Of a stretch of 64,000 nt of DNA, positions 58,961 to 64,000 are shown in pieces. The first letter of the stretch is position 1. Each line of letters begins with the position of its first letter. The notes beneath the pieces are model-generated. The model had not been told where the DNA came from. It searched no databases and was given only the letters and a program-made list of their open reading frames with translations. The stretch lies in contig NZ_KB903834.1 in NCBI RefSeq assembly GCF_000379825.1, forward strand, positions 417,976 through 481,975, in the 5' to 3' direction. The translations under genes were made by a program, and so were the position numbers. Source of the DNA: Longispora albida DSM 44784 (GTDB lineage: Bacteria > Actinomycetota > Actinomycetes > Mycobacteriales > Micromonosporaceae).

Positions 58961-61228
58961 TCAGTTCAGGGTCCAGCGCTGGAGAGCCGAGCCGGTGTCG
59001 GCGGCGACGGTGACCTTCGCACCGTCCGATGTGGATGCCGACGTGAGCACGAGACCAGTGCTGGCCGTGATGACACCGTTCGCCACGCGCCACTTCTGGC
59101 TCGCCGCAGCCGTGCACGGGTTCTGCACGACGTTCGTGCCGCTCAGGTCGGCGCACATGCCAGACGAGCCGTTCGTGAGCGTGAACGAGCCGTCCGCCTG
59201 CGCCGTGAAACGCCACTGCTGGTTCGCGCCGCCGTGCGCGGTCCACGTGATGAGCTGGGTGCCTGCGGTCTGCGAACTCGCCGGGTTGTCGAGCGCCTTC
59301 CCGCCGGCGGTCGTCACCTGGTACACAGTGGACGAAGCTCCGCCGTAGACCTCGAACTCGTAGAGCGAGTAGCCCCAGCTCGTGCCGCGCGCGGTGCCGT
59401 ACATCCGCACGTAACGACCGGTTCCGCTCACTGCCAGGTCGTCGACCCCGCCGTCTCCGGTGGTCGTCGTGAAGACGGGCGTCCAGGTCGTGCCGTCGTT
59501 CGAAACCTCGATTTTGTACCCGCGCCCAAAGGCCGCCTCCCACCGCAGCACGACCCGGCTGATCTGCTGGGCGGAGCCCAGGTCCACCCGGATCCACGAC
59601 GGGTCGGCGTAACCCGAAGACCAGCGCGTACCGGGATCACCGTCCACGGCGGACGATCCCGGGAAGTTCGCCGTCTCCGTCGACGACACGGTTACCGGCT
59701 TGCCGAGCGCGAGGTTGCCCGGGTTGCCCGAGGCAGGCCAGCCGGGCGCGCGGCCGATCCGGTCGGCGATCGGCGTGAAGTCCGAGTAGGCGGCGACGAG
59801 CTTCGGCGAGCCCCACGTCTGCTGGGCCAGGCCGCGCAGCGGGTACCTGATCCCGGCCGCGACCTGGTCCTCAGTCTCCGCGTTCGGGCTGTCGCACCAC
59901 ACGTGGATCAGGGAACCGAGGTTGCGGGCCGGTGTAGCGACCGACTGGCCGCCCTCGAAGCGGTCGGGCGTCCACGTCTCGTACATCCAGCGGGTGTCGG
60001 GCTTCGCGCCGCCGAGGACGTAGTACGTCGGGGTCCACGACTCGTTCGCGATGGTGTGGCCACGGTCGAGGAGCTGCTGGGGCGTGAGGCCGTAGGAGTA
60101 CCAGTACTCGACGAGGATGTTGGAGGCCGGCTGGATCGTGCCGTCGCCGGCTTTGATGCCGTCGTTCCACATGCGCAGCGTCTTGCCTCGCGCGCGGACG
60201 AGGTCGTTCACCCAGTTGATGAAGCCGTAGTACGTGTCCTTCGCCGTCGCGTTCTGCCCGTAGTGGCTGCGGGCGTAGCTGAGCAGCTGCGGGTACTGGT
60301 TGTAGTCCGTCACGTACTCGTCAGCCCCGACATGCCAGTACTTCGCCGGGAACAACGGCAGGTACTCGGTGATCAGGTCCTGGGCGAGCGTGTAGGCGCC
60401 CGGCTCGGCGAGGTCCAGATAGTACGGATCCCTGGTGCCGTTGGTCTTGTCGAGTTGCAGCTCGGGGTGCGAGGCGAGGATCGCGTTCATGTGACCGGGC
60501 ATGTCGATCTCGGGTACCACCGTGATGTGGTACTTCGCAGCGAGGGTGACCAGCTCGCTGATCTGGGCCTTCGTGTAGTGCTGGGCCGAGACCACCTCCG
60601 GGTGGCTGGCGCTCTCCAGCCGGAAGCCGAACGTGTCCGACAGGTGGAAGTGGAAGGTGTTGAGCTTGAGATACGCCAGCTCGCGGATGTGCTTGGTGAC
60701 CCACTCGACGGTGAAGAACTTCCGGCCCTGGTCGATCATCAGGCCGCGCTCGCTCTTCACCGGCCAGTCACGCGCCGTGCCGGCCGGGATCGCCGGCCCC
60801 TGCTTGAGCAGCTGCAACACGGTCCGCGTGCCGTAGAAGGCCCCGGCGCTGGTCTTGGCCTTGATGGTCACCGAGGAACCGGCCGTCATCGTGTAACCCT
60901 CGTCGGTGTCCGTGCCGCCGAGCGTCAGCGCGATGTCGCCGGCCGCCGGGCTGCCCTGCACGACCGTGATCGTCCGGCCAGCCAGCGCGCCCAGATCCTC
61001 GGCGAACACCGCCGCGTCGCCGGCCAGGGCAGCGTTGTACGCGGGATCGACAACGATCCGGCTGCCAGCCCCGAACGTGTAGCTGCCCGTGCCGGCCGTC
61101 CACTGTTGCAGCGCCGGAATCGTCTGCGGTGGACCGGCCGCCGCCTGCGCCGGAGCACCACCGATCGCCAGCAGCCCTGCGGCGAGCACCGCCGCCGCCA
61201 CTCCTGCCAAAGTCCGCACCTGAGCCAC
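58961..61228 (-). CDS. Secreted GH20 beta-N-acetylhexosaminidase with CBM32 and ricin lectin
   Basis: Exo-enzyme of 755 residues that releases GlcNAc from chitin oligomers. Signal peptide about 1-30; GH20b domain about 35-155; GH20 barrel about 160-505 with the catalytic pair Asp303-Glu304 in HVGADEY and RGLMIDQGRKFF before it. A discoidin-like (F5/8, CBM32) domain at about 515-650 and a ricin-type trefoil at about 655-755 (QQWRF, SQKWRV, LQRWTL) follow. It completes the action of the GH18 chitinase at 1271. The MsiK-type ATPase is upstream on the same strand. Confidence 0.95.
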   Translation of the reverse strand: MAQVRTLAGVAAAVLAAGLLAIGGAPAQAAAGPPQTIPALQQWTAGTGSYTFGAGSRIVVDPAYNAALAGDAAVFAEDLGALAGRTITVVQGSPAAGDIALTLGGTDTDEGYTMTAGSSVTIKAKTSAGAFYGTRTVLQLLKQGPAIPAGTARDWPVKSERGLMIDQGRKFFTVEWVTKHIRELAYLKLNTFHFHLSDTFGFRLESASHPEVVSAQHYTKAQISELVTLAAKYHITVVPEIDMPGHMNAILASHPELQLDKTNGTRDPYYLDLAEPGAYTLAQDLITEYLPLFPAKYWHVGADEYVTDYNQYPQLLSYARSHYGQNATAKDTYYGFINWVNDLVRARGKTLRMWNDGIKAGDGTIQPASNILVEYWYSYGLTPQQLLDRGHTIANESWTPTYYVLGGAKPDTRWMYETWTPDRFEGGQSVATPARNLGSLIHVWCDSPNAETEDQVAAGIRYPLRGLAQQTWGSPKLVAAYSDFTPIADRIGRAPGWPASGNPGNLALGKPVTVSSTETANFPGSSAVDGDPGTRWSSGYADPSWIRVDLGSAQQISRVVLRWEAAFGRGYKIEVSNDGTTWTPVFTTTTGDGGVDDLAVSGTGRYVRMYGTARGTSWGYSLYEFEVYGGASSTVYQVTTAGGKALDNPASSQTAGTQLITWTAHGGANQQWRFTAQADGSFTLTNGSSGMCADLSGTNVVQNPCTAAASQKWRVANGVITASTGLVLTSASTSDGAKVTVAADTGSALQRWTLN

Positions 61229-61307
61229 GTGAGCCTCCCTGCGTGCACGAAGTTGCGCGTTGCGGGGATGCTACGAACGTCAATGGTCAAGAACAAGACA
61301 TCGACGG

Positions 61308-61319
61308 ATCTGATCAGAT
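61308..61319. promoter_or_regulatory. ATCTGATCAGAT palindrome upstream of GH20
   Basis: Perfect 12-bp palindrome 80 bp before the hexosaminidase start, in a 151-bp gap. A possible operator for sugar-responsive control; no regulator gene is adjacent. Confidence 0.4.
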
Positions 61320-61379
61320 TCCGCGCACGGGAGACGCACCCCGCGCACGATCCGGGTACCTATCGAGCAAGATTCATGT

Positions 61380-62615
61380 TCATCGCCAGCCCGAATCAAT
61401 CCGGGTACCCGACCAGTCGAAGAAGTGCAGCTGGCCGAGGGCGACCCCGATCGTCATCGGCTCGCCGGTCACCAGCGCCGGGTACGCGGCGAGCCGGACG
61501 GCCAGCTCCGCCGGCTTGCGCTGGTGACGGCCGGGCTCGGCAGGCGTCGAAACCTGCGCGGCCCGCCGCTGCCACCAGCGCTTCGGCTGCGGCATCACCG
61601 CCGGGCCACCCGGGTCGTCGGCCTGCACGGCGAAGGCTCCGATGTCGAGGTACGCGAGGGTCTCGTGCCCGTGGTGCTCGACGTACCGGACCCGGCCGCG
61701 CAGCGTCGCCCCCACTGGGCCTTCGGCGACCGGCGTCAGCGCCTCCGAGCGGATGCCGACCACGATCCGCTCCCCGTGGTACCTGGCCAGGGCGCGCGCC
61801 CGGTGGTCGGCCCAGGGCACGTCGAGTTCCTGCTCGCCGATCCGGAGCGCGACCCGGCTGTCGAGGTGCGCGTGGACCACGGCCTCCAGCAGGTTGATCT
61901 TCGGGGTGCCGAGCAGGGCCGCGACGTACATGGTGGCCGGACGGCTGTAGACCTCCGACGGCGTACCGAGATCCTGGAGCACCCCACGGCGCAGGATCGC
62001 GACCCGGTCGGCCACGGTCAGCGCCTCGGCCTGGTCGTGGGTGACGTAGAGCGTGGTGATGCCCAGTTCCCTGACCATCGCGGAGATCTCGGCCCGCAGC
62101 TCGGCCCGCAGGCCACTGTCCAGGCTCGACAGTGGCTCGTCCATCAGGAACAACCGGGGCCGCCGTACGATCGCCCGGCCCATCGCCACCCGCTGCCGCT
62201 GCCCGCCCGACAGCTGGTGCGGCTTGCGGTGCAGCAGCTCGCCGATGCCGAGCGCGCTGGCCACACCCGCCACCCGCTCGGCCTGCTCGGCCGGGTCGAC
62301 ACCGGCCAGCTGGAGCGGGAAGGACATGTTGCCAGCGACGGTGAGGTGCGGGTAGAGCGCGTAGTCCTGGAAGACCATCGCGACCTGGCGTTCCCGGGGC
62401 GGCAGGTCACTGGCCGGGGCCCCGTCGATGAAGAGCTCGCCGGACGTCGGGTCCTCCAGCCCGGCCACGATCCGCAGCAGGGTGGACTTGCCGCAGCCGG
62501 ACGGGCCGAGCAGCACGAGCACTTCGCCGTCGCGGACGTCCAGGCTGACGTTGTCGACGGCGATGGTGCCGTCCGGGAAAGTCTTGGTGATCGATTTCAG
62601 GCCAACCGTCGACAT
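61380..62615 (-). CDS. MsiK/UgpC-type ABC transporter ATPase
   Basis: A 411-residue ATPase of the carbohydrate-uptake type. Walker A GPSGCGKS (37-44), signature LSGGQRQ (near 135) and LFLMDEPLSSLD (near 155), then a TOBE/MOP regulatory region with an insertion rich in Trp/Arg/Pro (about 335-370). In actinomycetes one MsiK-like ATPase energises several sugar permeases, and no permease or binding protein is adjacent here. Its place next to the hexosaminidase suggests use in chitin-sugar import. Confidence 0.9.
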   Translation of the reverse strand: MSTVGLKSITKTFPDGTIAVDNVSLDVRDGEVLVLLGPSGCGKSTLLRIVAGLEDPTSGELFIDGAPASDLPPRERQVAMVFQDYALYPHLTVAGNMSFPLQLAGVDPAEQAERVAGVASALGIGELLHRKPHQLSGGQRQRVAMGRAIVRRPRLFLMDEPLSSLDSGLRAELRAEISAMVRELGITTLYVTHDQAEALTVADRVAILRRGVLQDLGTPSEVYSRPATMYVAALLGTPKINLLEAVVHAHLDSRVALRIGEQELDVPWADHRARALARYHGERIVVGIRSEALTPVAEGPVGATLRGRVRYVEHHGHETLAYLDIGAFAVQADDPGGPAVMPQPKRWWQRRAAQVSTPAEPGRHQRKPAELAVRLAAYPALVTGEPMTIGVALGQLHFFDWSGTRIDSGWR

Positions 62616-62665
62616 CCCGTCACTGTGCGACGGGCGTCACAGTCCGGCCATCCCCCGAACGGATA

Positions 62666-64000
62666 TCAACACTCAATAACGTTTACAGCTAGTCCGCCTC
62701 GTGCGGTTTCCTTGTACTTGATTTTCATGTCCGCGCCGGTTTCCCGCATGGTCTTGATGACCTTGTCGAGCGACACGAAATGGTCCCCGTCGCCGCGCAG
62801 CGCCAGGCGCGCCGCCGTGATCGCCTTGATCGAGGCGACCGCGTTGCGCTCGATGCACGGGATCTGCACCAGGCCGCCGATCGGGTCGCAGGTCAGGCCG
62901 AGGTTGTGCTCCATCGCGATCTCAGCGGCGTTCTCCACCTGCGCCGGCGAACCGCCCAGCACCTCAGCCAGGCCAGCGGCCGCCATCGACGACGCGGAAC
63001 CCACCTCGCCCTGGCAGCCCACCTCGGCACCCGAGATCGACGCGTTCTCCTTGAACAGCACGCCGACAGCGGCAGCCGTCAACAGGAAACGCACGATCCC
63101 GTCATCACTCGCGCCCGGAACAAACCGCCAGTAATAGTGCAGCACCGCCGGCACAATGCCCGCAGCACCATTCGTCGGAGCCGTCACCACCCGCCCGCCG
63201 GCCGCGTTTTCCTCGTTCACGGCGAGAGCGAACAGTGTCACCCAGTCCATGACGCGCAGCGGGTCCGTGCCGAAATGCTCGGACTCCATCTGCCGCTTCA
63301 GCTCAGCGGCACGCCGGCGCACCTTCAGGCCGCCCGGGAGGATGCCCTCCGCCTCGCAGCCAGCGGTCACGCAGTCCCGCATGACCTGCCAGATGTGCAG
63401 CAGCCCCTCGCGCACATCCGCCTCGGAACGCCACGCCAGCTCGTTCGCCAGCATGATGTCCGAGATGCTCTTGCCGGTCGAGCGGGTCAGCTCCAGCAGC
63501 TCAGCACCCGTCTTGAACGGGTACGTGACCTGGGTGTCGTCTTCCTTGAGCTGACCGGAGTTCTCGTCGACGACGAACCCGCCGCCCACCGAGTAGTACG
63601 TCCGGGTCCGGATCTGCTCCCCGGCCGGGTTGTACGCGGTGAACGTCATCCCGTTCGGGTGCAGCGGCAGGGAACGGCGCCGGTGCAGCGTCAGCTCGAA
63701 CCTGGCCTCGTGGACGCCCAGCAGCCACACCCGGCCCTCGGACTTGATCACGGAGACCCGCTGGTCAGCGGTATGCGTGTCGACGGTCTCCGGCGCCTCG
63801 CCCGCCAGGCCCAGAAGGACTGCCTTGTCGGAGCCGTGACCGTGACCCGTCGCGCCCAGCGAACCGAACAGCTGGGAGTCGACCACGGCGACGTCGGCGA
63901 GCAGGCCATCACCCTTCAGGCCGGACACGAACGTCCGGGCCGCGCGCATCGGGCCGACCGTATGCGACGACGAAGGGCCGATACCCACCTTGAACAGGTC
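62666..64000 (-). CDS. sdaA: L-serine ammonia-lyase, partial at window edge
   Basis: Single-chain iron-sulfur L-serine dehydratase that converts serine to pyruvate and ammonia. At least 444 residues are present, with [36 protein letters not shown] and [18 protein letters not shown]; cysteines in the last three regions are typical cluster ligands. The frame stays open to the last base of the window (DLFKVGIGP), so the first few codons lie outside. There is no sign of disruption. Confidence 0.94.
   Translation of the reverse strand, partial: DLFKVGIGPSSSHTVGPMRAARTFVSGLKGDGLLADVAVVDSQLFGSLGATGHGHGSDKAVLLGLAGEAPETVDTHTADQRVSVIKSEGRVWLLGVHEARFELTLHRRRSLPLHPNGMTFTAYNPAGEQIRTRTYYSVGGGFVVDENSGQLKEDDTQVTYPFKTGAELLELTRSTGKSISDIMLANELAWRSEADVREGLLHIWQVMRDCVTAGCEAEGILPGGLKVRRRAAELKRQMESEHFGTDPLRVMDWVTLFALAVNEENAAGGRVVTAPTNGAAGIVPAVLHYYWRFVPGASDDGIVRFLLTAAAVGVLFKENASISGAEVGCQGEVGSASSMAAAGLAEVLGGSPAQVENAAEIAMEHNLGLTCDPIGGLVQIPCIERNAVASIKAITAARLALRGDGDHFVSLDKVIKTMRETGADMKIKYKETARGGLAVNVIEC

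Noticed and set aside
63989-64000. Truncated or frameshifted serine dehydratase
   Set aside because: The frame remains open to the window edge with the expected family residues (DLFK), so the missing start is just outside the window.

Overview
High-GC Actinomycetota chromosome. The base composition, GTG starts, GTGA/ATGA gene overlaps, LPXTG/LAXTG wall anchors, AfsR-like STAND regulators, LtrA proteins and an ESX (type VII) secretion core all point to a filamentous actinomycete. The chitinase architecture and general gene style recall Micromonosporales, but that placement is inference. There is no phage, no transposase and no CRISPR array. I support 49 protein genes (one cut by the right edge), one tRNA-Arg(CCU), one cobalamin riboswitch, several terminators and operators, and a family of non-coding hairpin elements.

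Layout. 0-4.4 kb: a LysR regulator diverges from a secreted GH18 chitinase whose upstream region carries a helically phased repeat array; a small secreted ricin-type lectin follows, with hairpin elements around both. 4.4-9.8 kb: divergent eccD and eccC of an ESX system without the other ESX genes. 9.9-15.8 kb: CGNR protein, methyltransferase, a His-rich membrane-anchored protein, an NlpC/P60 hydrolase, the tRNA, an ECF41 sigma factor with its own promoter, and an LPXTG surface protein. 15.9-24.2 kb: APH-like kinase, DUF4291, a P450-NADAR-methyltransferase group, LtrA, endonuclease V, TrmB, an 8-bp tandem repeat and a GT-B-like protein. 24.2-31.1 kb: a 45-residue secreted peptide gene, a STAND protein with degraded nucleotide motifs, a beta-lactamase-fold lipoprotein, an Hsp70-like protein fused to a membrane segment and ectodomain, and a membrane protein. 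31.2-42.1 kb: PhoX, a multicopper oxidase pair, an HTH-STAND-TPR regulator, a TrmB/LuxR regulator, a TetR pair with twin operators, and a second LtrA.

42.2-48.7 kb is the most striking region. After a VapBC-like toxin-antitoxin pair, a cobalamin riboswitch precedes five overlapping genes. These encode a wall-anchored alpha/alpha-barrel protein, a membrane-tethered DUF4430 protein, and the T, fused A-A and S components of an ECF transporter. The first two look like the two halves of animal transcobalamin/intrinsic factor made as separate proteins, which suggests a surface B12-capture system feeding an ECF importer.

48.7-64 kb: PspC, a MoaD/ThiS-like protein with a BNR propeller protein, an M4 metalloprotease that looks leaderless and lacks a propeptide, copC with a copD-ctaG fusion, a DUF4097 lipoprotein, an NTF2-like protein with a divergent LysR, a TetR-DCC-membrane protein operon with twin operators, a GH20 hexosaminidase, an MsiK-type ABC ATPase, and L-serine dehydratase running off the end. 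The GH18, GH20 and MsiK-type genes together suggest chitin degradation with sugar uptake.
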